Positions 1 through 5,936 of a DNA stretch of 32,441 nucleotides are shown piece by piece. Source of the stretch: a virus; IMG/VR virus record IMGVR_UViG_3300028388_002207, positions 1-32,441 of that record, one strand, 5' to 3'. The notes under the pieces were generated by a model, which saw only the letters and a list, made by a program, of their open reading frames with translations, was not told the DNA's origin and ran no database searches. A program made the position numbers and the translations under genes. Position 1 is the stretch's first letter; every line of letters starts with the position of its first letter.

Positions 1-2
1 AT

Positions 3-131
3 GGCGCAGGCGCGCACATGCGCGAAGCTGTGCGACTCCAGCGGGCGCTCGAAGAATACCGCCGGATTGAGGTAGTAATCGGGCGTGGGCGTCCATCCAC
101 GCAGCCCGAACGCCCGTTACATCGTGATTGA
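3..131 (+). CDS. C-terminal end of an unrecognised gene (partial)
   Basis: An open frame enters from the left edge and stops at TGA 129-131. The visible part, including a stretch starting MREAVRLQRALEEYRRIEVV, is Arg/Glu-rich and probably helical. It resembles no family I can name. The DNA is GC-rich like the following gene and unlike most of the window. The frame is short and could be chance in GC-rich DNA, so confidence is low. If the next gene starts at GTG 124, the stop of this frame overlaps that start in the motif GTGATTGA, a common translational-coupling arrangement, which is the main argument that this frame is real. Confidence 0.35.
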   Translation, partial: GAGAHMREAVRLQRALEEYRRIEVVIGRGRPSTQPERPLHRD

Positions 132-591
132 CGGGATCACGAACCCGCTCGACCTGTACTTTTTCCACCTGCAATACCTGACCCCGCAGGGCAGCCCGAT
201 GATGGAGGTTCGGAACAACAGCGGGATGGTTTCTATTTACGGAGCCAAAGAAGAGCTGTTGACCGGCGGTACTGCCGAGGTAGAGAGTTTCAACGCAAAC
301 AACAGCGTGAGAAACAAGTTTGTTTGGGCCTGGTTCGAGGACGCGACGGCGCGCGTGTTTATGCTTGAGGGGCACGCTTGGCAGAACGGGCGTGGGAACA
401 TAGAAGTTATCGACAGCGACTTCTACGCGGTAGGTATCGGCAACCGTTTCCCTCAGCCGACACAAGATCAAGCCCACTTCATCAAAGAGTACACGCGGGC
501 GGGTGTGTCTTTCGGTGTTGATTTGACATCTGAAGCCTATGACGGTATCGACCACCGCGCTTACATGGGCGTCTACAGGACTACTCCATGA
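85..591 (+). CDS. Phage protein of unknown function
   Basis: A 168-residue frame from GTG 85, or 155 residues if the alternative GTG at 124 is used. The 124 start would overlap the upstream stop (GTGATTGA), while the 85 start has GAGG about 12 bases ahead, so the start is undecided. The product looks globular and beta-rich, with no signal peptide or membrane segment. The segment DSDFYAVGIGNRF followed by a helix faintly recalls the AxGsG turn of phage proteasome-like Ntn hydrolases, but an N-terminal catalytic Thr is not evident and I do not assign that function. It lies just upstream of the neck/tail genes. Its GC-rich codon use differs sharply from the downstream operon, suggesting a separate evolutionary origin or a recombined patch. 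Confidence 0.6.
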   Translation: MGVHPRSPNARYIVIDGITNPLDLYFFHLQYLTPQGSPMMEVRNNSGMVSIYGAKEELLTGGTAEVESFNANNSVRNKFVWAWFEDATARVFMLEGHAWQNGRGNIEVIDSDFYAVGIGNRFPQPTQDQAHFIKEYTRAGVSFGVDLTSEAYDGIDHRAYMGVYRTTP

Positions 592-671
592 AGGCGCAAA
601 CAGACCTCGACGACCGCCCCGTGATCGAGTCCATTTAGACGCCGTGGTAAGAGACCTATCGGAGAGCTGCT

Positions 672-869
672 ATGGGTCCAGAATTTCCACTACAGAGAAT
701 ATACGCAACCTATACTGGGTGGCAAGAAGACCCTTCTAGGTTTCAAGAGACTGGCTGTCGTTACAAAGAGAAGAAGTTTGGTCCTTCTAATAGGAAGAAC
801 TTTGGTAGGCTTAACCTGCAGTCAGATAGCCTTATTGAAATGGACGCTTGTTCGTCTGCAAGAGATTAA
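672..869 (+). CDS. Small hypothetical protein
   Basis: A 65-residue frame beginning at ATG 672, with a good GGAGAG ribosome binding site six bases upstream and a stop three bases before the next gene. The product is hydrophilic, basic in the middle and has two Cys residues; I recognise no family. Codon use (AGA, ATA, CCA, TCT) fits the AT-richer part of this phage, so the composition change from the GC-rich region happens just ahead of this gene. A second open frame over the same bases (625-888, no good start codon) encodes a hydrophobic stretch and overlaps the next gene by 16 bases. Which frame is translated cannot be settled from sequence alone; the start codon and ribosome site favour this one. 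Confidence 0.5.
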   Translation: MGPEFPLQRIYATYTGWQEDPSRFQETGCRYKEKKFGPSNRKNFGRLNLQSDSLIEMDACSSARD

Positions 870-872
870 AAG

Positions 873-1061
873 ATGGCAGATCAAATAGCTGAAGGTGAGT
901 CTGCAGCTAGCGTTAGAGCTAAGTTGAACGCAGCTTTAGCGGCTATAGAGACCCTGCAATCACAGGTTTTACCTGATCCAGCTTCTCTTGAAGATGGAAC
1001 TATGGTAGTGGTACAGAACGGCTCATGGGTTATCGTAGATAGACTAGAGGGCGGAAGATGA
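873..1061 (+). CDS. Small phage protein with AVR-KLNAALA helix
   Basis: A 62-residue protein whose N-terminal half (GESAASVRAKLNAALAAIE) is a predicted amphipathic helix or short coiled coil. Its wording resembles the N-terminal segment found in many phage virion proteins that begin with a G(E/D)S-x-x-x-VR-x-K-(I/L)N motif. The C-terminal half is a short beta-like stretch ending in a positively charged tail. Its stop overlaps the holin start by four bases (ATGA), so the two are probably translationally coupled. It may be a minor structural or lysis-accessory protein. Function is not known, and the assignment rests on motif wording only. Confidence 0.7.
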   Translation: MADQIAEGESAASVRAKLNAALAAIETLQSQVLPDPASLEDGTMVVVQNGSWVIVDRLEGGR

Positions 1062-1606
1062 TCGACACCAGTAAAATGAGAGATTGGGTTAAAGTTGTAG
1101 CCACAGTAGCCCCCAATATTGCCACTGCTCTAGGCACACCTTTGGCTGGGGCTGCTGTCAGTGTGTTGGGTAAGTTCTTAATAGGGGACGAGAAGGTAAC
1201 TGAAGACACAGTAAAGGAAGCTGTGCTGAATGCGAGTCCAGAAACTTTAGCTAAGATTCAAGCAGCAGAAATGGAGTTCAACTTAAAGCTTAAAGAGCTT
1301 GATGTTAGTTTGGAAAAGATAGCTGCTGCAGATAGATCTGACGCCAGAACAATGCATATTGCATTGGAGAAAGATGGTATAGATTGGCTAGGGATGATCA
1401 TTCTTGCTGCTTTCATAGCCTGTCTAATGTCGCTTTTTCTACAGCCGATTCCCAATGGAAACAGCGAGCTTATCTACACAATGATCGGTGCATTGCTTGT
1501 ACTGGTTAAGCAGTTTGCAGACTTCCGTTGGGGCAGCAGTCTTGGTTCTAAGCTAAAGACTATGCAGATGGGAGATGTTCTGAAAAGAGGAAAAACGGAT
1601 GCTTGA
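1058..1606 (+). CDS. Holin, 3TM family
   Basis: A 182-residue protein matching the phage/GTA '3TM' holin type. It has an N-terminal hydrophobic segment rich in Ala/Gly (about residues 12-42), a charged helical middle with the family-typical AAADRSDARTMH stretch (about 89-100), and two C-terminal membrane segments (about 110-128 and 138-150), followed by a basic tail. Holins oligomerise in the inner membrane and time the release of endolysin. Here the holin is in the late structural operon, whereas the only recognisable endolysin lies on the opposite strand at 24589-25392, so the lysis genes are split. No spanin gene is recognisable nearby. Starts at ATG 1058, overlapping the previous stop. 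Confidence 0.88.
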   Translation: MIDTSKMRDWVKVVATVAPNIATALGTPLAGAAVSVLGKFLIGDEKVTEDTVKEAVLNASPETLAKIQAAEMEFNLKLKELDVSLEKIAAADRSDARTMHIALEKDGIDWLGMIILAAFIACLMSLFLQPIPNGNSELIYTMIGALLVLVKQFADFRWGSSLGSKLKTMQMGDVLKRGKTDA

Positions 1607-2093
1607 ATCAGAAGTGTCTAATGATTCTATTAGAGTCGCTTGCGGTGTTTCGGCGGCAGAATGGCCTGATGAGGCATTTACTGCTGCCGACTTCGCTACT
1701 GAGTTTGAAAATGAATATCATTTTGAGTTCAATACTAGCTTAGACTACAAGACAGTAGCCGATATAATTAGTGAGGGCAATGATGCTGATCCCATGGAGG
1801 ATGCCTATTTCCTCTTGTACTACATGAAAGAGTGGTATAAGTATTATGCAGCTGCTCGCATAGCTTATTCAGCTCACTTGAGTCTGGCTAAAAAGATCAC
1901 GGACTCAGAGAATAGTATAGAGCGTTTCCCTATGGATTACGAAGCGCTGAGAAACGCTATGGCTAGATTAGCCTCTGTTGCAAAGAACAGATTTTATTTT
2001 TACTTGACAGGGGATGAACTGTTTGCACAAGGCGCGTCTTCTTCTATTTTGGGAACCTCTTCTCCTAGCTACGACCCAGTAACCGGACAGTAA
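1599..2093 (+). CDS. Probable head-tail connector (neck adaptor) protein
   Basis: A 164-residue acidic, mostly helical protein. Its start ATG 1599 overlaps the holin stop (ATGCTTGA). Two long helical stretches around residues 60-100 and 110-140 are rich in Tyr and Ala, and the C-terminus is Ser/Thr/Pro-rich and probably disordered. Helical bundle proteins of this size commonly form the adaptor ring below the portal. The position directly before two neck proteins and the tail terminator supports such a role. No diagnostic motif is visible, so the assignment is from gene order and fold impression only. Confidence 0.55.
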   Translation: MLESEVSNDSIRVACGVSAAEWPDEAFTAADFATEFENEYHFEFNTSLDYKTVADIISEGNDADPMEDAYFLLYYMKEWYKYYAAARIAYSAHLSLAKKITDSENSIERFPMDYEALRNAMARLASVAKNRFYFYLTGDELFAQGASSSILGTSSPSYDPVTGQ

Positions 2094-2094
2094 A

Positions 2095-2997
2095 ATGCCA
2101 GGGCTTTCTTTAAAAGTAGCTGCTCAAAGATTTCAAGACGAGACCTATGATCTATGGGACTCGGGCTTAGATGACTTTGTAGGCACTATGGTAGGAAGGT
2201 TGTTCAGGGTGGATAGGTTTAAGACAATCTACCATAGGCCAACCCGCCGCCAGAAGATGACCGTTAAGGACATGGGTTCTTTGCCTGATAGTATGGTTAT
2301 TAGGCGTCAGCTTGACGGAGAAGTTTTTATTGTATGTGATACCAATGAGAGGGAGTTTTGGGCTGGGCAGAACTATGATAACGTAATAACTGTAAACAGG
2401 GTAGCTGGTAAAGGTTCTCTAGTAAAGGCAAGAGTCCTTGGTTCTGGGGATGACCTAGGGGCTGTCAATCTAAACCTAGAGATTCCTACTTATTTAGATT
2501 TCGAGCTAAGAACAGCTACTGATGAGCCAGGAACTCAGGACATATTTATCGGTAACTATATAGCAGTTTTCTCTAAGAACGCTGCTGATGCAAGACCTGG
2601 AGATTATTTCAAACTAGGTGATGATACTTATAGAGTTGATTTGCTTTATGTAGACTCTGGTTTTCAGCACGCTCGGGTTGTTAAAGAACCTTTCTCTTAT
2701 GTGACTGCTAATTACAAGCTTCATACTGGTGGAAGAGCTTATGACCCCAGTACTTCTACTTATAATACCGGAGCAGCAGTAGATAGAGCCGTTTCTATTA
2801 TCATACCCAATATAAAGAAAGAGCAAGATGCTGAAAGAGATTACAGGCAGGTAGTAGATGCGTTCATTTATAAAAGGCACATAGGCTTTAGACCTAAACT
2901 ACAAGACGAATTACAGGTTGATGGAGACACTTACGAGATAGTGGAAGTCACCGAGTTCGGTGAAAATGATCAATGGAAACTTAGGCTTAGTAGATAA
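2095..2997 (+). CDS. Probable neck/stopper (head closure) protein
   Basis: A 300-residue beta-rich protein. The C-terminal segment (about residues 262-300) has the pattern of a small beta-barrel head-closure domain: F-R-P-x-L-x-D-E-L-x-V-D-G-x-x-Y-x-I-V-E-V-x-x-x-G and a terminal strand. The first 100 residues include a second beta-rich part. It follows the putative adaptor and precedes the HK97 gp10-like gene, the usual place for the stopper that plugs the neck after packaging. The stop TAA shares its last base with the next start (TAATG), implying coupled translation. The exact role could also be a neck fibre or tail-attachment protein. Confidence 0.55.
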   Translation: MPGLSLKVAAQRFQDETYDLWDSGLDDFVGTMVGRLFRVDRFKTIYHRPTRRQKMTVKDMGSLPDSMVIRRQLDGEVFIVCDTNEREFWAGQNYDNVITVNRVAGKGSLVKARVLGSGDDLGAVNLNLEIPTYLDFELRTATDEPGTQDIFIGNYIAVFSKNAADARPGDYFKLGDDTYRVDLLYVDSGFQHARVVKEPFSYVTANYKLHTGGRAYDPSTSTYNTGAAVDRAVSIIIPNIKKEQDAERDYRQVVDAFIYKRHIGFRPKLQDELQVDGDTYEIVEVTEFGENDQWKLRLSR

Positions 2998-3605
2998 TGA
3001 GAGTTAGAAAGACCCCTATTGTAGACGGTAAGTATGCGAAAGGCTTAAAGAAAGCTCAAGATAATAATGAGACTTACCTTTTAAACCTAAGCAGCATGTT
3101 CAGATTTGTCGGTAAGCGTGCTTTAGCCGCTGGGGCAGCTGCAGCGCTTGAAGCCGCTATAGATAACACTGTTGTTGATACGGGTAGAGCAGCTTCTAAC
3201 TGGAGACTGTCTGCAGGTAAGCCCTCTGGGATGGCTATGGGTAGTCTTGAAAGCTGGGGTGGAGAGAGGTTCGATACCAATACAATTAAAAACATCAAGT
3301 CTAACTATTATGGATATAGAGGTTCTGATAGAAAACCTATAGACGGTGGAACGCTTTCTAGTATGTTAAAAATAGGGAAATTGGGAACGCCCTCTTTGTT
3401 TCTTTATAACCCAATAGCTTATGGAGTTAAGAACCCAGACGGAGCTGGAAGGTCTTATGCTGAAAATGCTTTTAGGTTAATGGGAACTCCAGCACAGTTT
3501 GTGGGCGCTAATCGTCAGGTAGTTGAGGTCGGGCAGATGGCCGCGTTGCAGGCGGCTAGAGAAGCGGCTAAAATCGTGAGAGCTGGCGGGCGGATACGCG
3601 CATGA
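2997..3605 (+). CDS. HK97 gp10-like head-tail/neck protein
   Basis: A 202-residue protein with the hallmark of the HK97 gp10 family: an Ala-rich helix followed by NTVVDTGRAASNW (about residues 57-70), corresponding to the family's T-P-V-D-T-G-x-(L/A)-x-x-S pattern. The family forms part of the neck between head and tail. The second half includes a region ending in an amphipathic helix (about 170-202) rich in Ala and Arg. The gene sits between the putative stopper and the tail terminator, the canonical order. The last bases overlap the next start in ATGA. Confidence 0.8.
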   Translation: MRVRKTPIVDGKYAKGLKKAQDNNETYLLNLSSMFRFVGKRALAAGAAAALEAAIDNTVVDTGRAASNWRLSAGKPSGMAMGSLESWGGERFDTNTIKNIKSNYYGYRGSDRKPIDGGTLSSMLKIGKLGTPSLFLYNPIAYGVKNPDGAGRSYAENAFRLMGTPAQFVGANRQVVEVGQMAALQAAREAAKIVRAGGRIRA

Positions 3606-4030
3606 ATTTGGCCGAAGCTAGACAGACCATCGAAACATATCTGAACACGAATTGGAGCCACACTCCTATTGTGTGGGAGAACACGGATAGTTACGCCTTC
3701 GATGGCTCCCAACCTTTCCTCCCCTCTGGAGACGCCCACTACCTCCACACCTCTATTCGTTGGAACGGAACCGAACCTCACGCAGTTCCTGCTGACGGGT
3801 GTAAAATCACAGAAGGCGTCCTTAGCTTTAGAATAAATATAAAGAAGTCTATAGGCACCAAATATTTAGAAGAGTACACCGATTACTTGATGGGCTTGTT
3901 TCAAAGTAAACCAGTCTCGTCTGTCGATGGCTCTGTTAGGTTTCAAAATACGTCGTCCACTGTTGAGTATAATACAACCGGATGGTACGTAAGAGAGGTT
4001 TCTTTTAACTTTTGGTTTACCTATAGCTGA
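3602..4030 (+). CDS. Tail terminator protein
   Basis: A 142-residue protein with the length and outline of siphovirus tail terminators (lambda gpU/DUF4128 type). It has an N-terminal helix that begins as A-R-Q-T-I-E-T-Y-L, a W-x-x-T-P-(I/V)-x-W-E-N-T motif at about residues 17-28, a central strand ending in an R-I-N-I segment, a helix including Y-L-M-G-L-F, and a C-terminal strand with WYVREVSFNFWFTYS. The terminator caps the tail tube when the tape-measured length is reached and provides the head-binding face. Its position immediately before the major tail protein supports this. Translation is coupled to the upstream gene through ATGA. Confidence 0.82.
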   Translation: MNLAEARQTIETYLNTNWSHTPIVWENTDSYAFDGSQPFLPSGDAHYLHTSIRWNGTEPHAVPADGCKITEGVLSFRINIKKSIGTKYLEEYTDYLMGLFQSKPVSSVDGSVRFQNTSSTVEYNTTGWYVREVSFNFWFTYS

Positions 4031-4038
4031 GGTATAAA

Positions 4039-5088
4039 ATGACTTGTGCAAGTTATGGTTCTTCTTCCAATACCGCTCTCTTTTATCAACTAGACGCGGA
4101 CCCTTCTGCTGCGATTCCTACTGCTCTGACTTGGGCTCCTGTACCGTTCACCAGTGAATCTCTCGATGCGCAGCTTAGCTCCACGATATCTGAACAGATC
4201 ACACCACAACGCTCTTACGCCAACTCTAAACTCTCTCAGGGTGAGGTAGGAGGTAACGTCGGATACGAAGTTTTTGCTGGCACCTTCATGGAGAACATGT
4301 TGATTGCCGCTTTGCAGGCTAACAAAACAATGATTCTCCCTGGGGACACCCGTGGGGCTGGCAATTGGGCAGACGCTGAAGCTCTGACGAATGGTTCTAC
4401 TAATCATTGCTTGATGTTCCTGAAGAGAGTGCAAAACGCGGCTGGCAATTACGATATGTACATCTATCGTGGTTGCCAGATAGGTTCGCTCTCTATGACT
4501 ATTGAACCAGGGAACCTGATCACTGGTGACATTTCTATCATGGGTACTGGCCTTGGTAACGGGGCTACTGCTGTCTATGAAGACGTTGCTCCAGACGGTG
4601 GACCTCTCGGAGTAGGCAAGTGGGAGTGGGGTACGCTTGGAGAAAACGATCTCATGTCTGGTGTTGACTCTCTGAAGAACTTCGAGATTCAGAATTCGTC
4701 TGGAACCGATCTAGGAATTATTCCTCAGAACGTCAGTATCACTATCGACAACCAGCTGCGTCAGCAGTTCGGTGTTGGCACTGGCAGCATCTACGCTGCA
4801 GGTGTTGCTTCTGGCAGATTCATGACTTCTTTCTCTCTGTCAGCTTATTATGCTAATCCCGCTATCTTTACTAACTTCACTCAAGATACTGAGGTAAAAG
4901 TTGTGTTTGGGTTGAAGGACAGTTCTGGTATTGGCTTCGATGTTCTGGCAGACAAATGTAAGATCACGTCTGGATCGTCCCCGATGGCTGGTGGGCCTGA
5001 CCAGGATCTTTTGATCTCTACAGAGATCAGAGCGTTCGAAGATGACACGCATGGTACTGTTAAGTTCACTCTTGACTTGACCACGTAA
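4039..5088 (+). CDS. Major tail (tube) protein
   Basis: A 349-residue protein of the siphovirus tail tube type. It shows the pattern S-E-S-L-x-x-x-x-S-x-x-I-x-E-x-I-T-P-Q-R (about residues 34-53), then G-E-V-G-G-N-V-G-Y-E-V-F, a typical tube-protein core, and a repeated beta-strand C-terminal domain that may be a surface decoration. GAGG is six bases ahead of the ATG. Codon choice differs from neighbours: CTG, CGT and AAC are favoured over TTA and AGA, which fits a very highly expressed virion protein. A strong hairpin (5113-5130) follows the stop, consistent with separating its message from the low-abundance chaperone gene downstream. Confidence 0.85.
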   Translation: MTCASYGSSSNTALFYQLDADPSAAIPTALTWAPVPFTSESLDAQLSSTISEQITPQRSYANSKLSQGEVGGNVGYEVFAGTFMENMLIAALQANKTMILPGDTRGAGNWADAEALTNGSTNHCLMFLKRVQNAAGNYDMYIYRGCQIGSLSMTIEPGNLITGDISIMGTGLGNGATAVYEDVAPDGGPLGVGKWEWGTLGENDLMSGVDSLKNFEIQNSSGTDLGIIPQNVSITIDNQLRQQFGVGTGSIYAAGVASGRFMTSFSLSAYYANPAIFTNFTQDTEVKVVFGLKDSSGIGFDVLADKCKITSGSSPMAGGPDQDLLISTEIRAFEDDTHGTVKFTLDLTT

Positions 5089-5112
5089 TCGCGGCATCTG
5101 CCGTATAACTGA

Positions 5113-5130
5113 CCCCCGGCAAACCGGGGG
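5113..5130 (+). terminator. GC-rich hairpin after major tail protein
   Basis: A perfect 7-bp stem (CCCCCGG / CCGGGGG) with a CAAA loop lies 24 bases after the major tail stop. No U-run follows, so it is not a classical intrinsic terminator. It may attenuate transcription or protect the 3' end of the abundant tube-protein mRNA. The next gene's ribosome site (GGAG at 5142-5145) lies just downstream. Confidence 0.65.
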
Positions 5131-5153
5131 TATAACCCCTTGGAGACATAACA

Positions 5154-5603
5154 ATGTCGTTTGATCTTGAAGAAATCATTGTAGATGAGAAGCTAGCTAA
5201 AGAAGGCGTTTGGTTTGACTTCTACGGTGATAGTAAACTTCTCATAGCTTCTAAAGAGAATGGCCTCTATCGCGCAGAGATGGCTAAGCTCGCTAAGAAG
5301 TACGAGCTTCAGTTGAGCCGTAACGGAGATGACTACGATAAGACTCAGCTAGTGACCCGGCTTACTGCAGAAGTGACTGCAAAGGTTCTTCTTCTTGACT
5401 GGAAGAACATTAAGTGGAACGGTGTAGAAAACGCCCCCTATACGTGGGAAGCTGGGCGTGATGCCCTGCTCAAAAGCTCTACTCTGTCTGAGTTTGTGAC
5501 AAGTAAAGCTGAAGACACCTCCAACTATAAGGAGGTTTTGATTGAAGAAGTAAAAAAGCCCTCGAATGGCACCTCTCTTGGGGACCAGCCAAAGATGTCT
5601 TGA
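5154..5603 (+). CDS. Tail assembly chaperone G (0-frame product)
   Basis: A 149-residue acidic/amphipathic protein between the tube and tape measure genes, the standard place of the lambda gpG-type chaperone, with the usual length. It helps load tube subunits onto the tape measure. It has a good GGAG site and ATG 5154. Its 3' end carries a slippery A AAA AAG heptamer at 5552-5558 in the correct phase (gtA AAA AAG). A fraction of ribosomes should therefore leave this frame and make the longer GT protein. The 0-frame tail after the slip site is about 14 residues, rich in Ser/Gly. Confidence 0.85.
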   Translation: MSFDLEEIIVDEKLAKEGVWFDFYGDSKLLIASKENGLYRAEMAKLAKKYELQLSRNGDDYDKTQLVTRLTAEVTAKVLLLDWKNIKWNGVENAPYTWEAGRDALLKSSTLSEFVTSKAEDTSNYKEVLIEEVKKPSNGTSLGDQPKMS

Positions 5604-5935
5604 TCCTTAGCTATGAGCGTACAGGGATTGTACCTCCGGCTTGGGAAAACAAACCTGAGATTACTCCAGAGGTAGAATTCTATCTCTGGAGTTTTAATAC
5701 GTTAAGCAGGTATCGTGTTAAATCTCTAGGTGGAATGGGAGGAGGCTATGGGTCTATCACTTGGGATATGGTCCGCGACTTTTGTACATTGGTTGGCTTC
5801 AGTAAACCAGATGAAATTTTTCTGATGCTGGAAGTGATTGCTGCTTGTGATCAAGTTTATCTTGAGTATCAAGCTAAGTCAGCTGAAAGAAAGGCTAAGT
5901 CTCAAAAGAAGCCGATAGGAAAAGCGAGGCGCTGA
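5154..5935 (+). CDS. Tail assembly chaperone GT (-1 frameshift fusion)
   Basis: Predicted fusion of the G protein (135 codons to base 5558) with the overlapping -1 frame, giving about 260 residues. Re-reading G5558 continues as GCC CTC GAA TGG and runs without interruption into the downstream frame that ends at 5935. The T part has the family flavour: Y-E-R-T-G-I-V-P-P-A-W then W-S-F-N-T-L-S-R-Y-R, and a basic C-terminus (KAKSQKKPIGKARR). In lambda and relatives the GT protein bridges tube subunits and the tape measure. The downstream frame alone would need a weak TTG start at 5600, so the frameshift is the more economical reading. Inferred from sequence; not experimentally shown here. Confidence 0.85.
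5529..5558 (+). promoter_or_regulatory. Programmed -1 ribosomal frameshift site
   Basis: The heptamer A AAA AAG (5552-5558) is in the 0 frame as gtA AAA AAG, the strongest bacterial -1 slippery class, known from dnaX. A perfect anti-SD-pairing AAGGAGG lies at 5529-5535 with no start codon to serve, 16 bases upstream of the heptamer. Internal SD sequences near 10-15 bases upstream are known frameshift stimulators. A downstream structure is weak (possible TGGC/GCCA pairing at 5567-5592). Confidence 0.85.
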
Positions 5936-5936
5936 A

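Noticed and set aside
539-739. Frame of 66 codons overlapping the end of the GC-rich gene
   Set aside because: Mostly overlaps a longer frame, no ribosome site and random-looking product.
5600-5935. Independent T gene starting at TTG 5600
   Set aside because: No convincing ribosome site, and the frame joins gene G precisely through the slippery heptamer, so the fusion reading is preferred.
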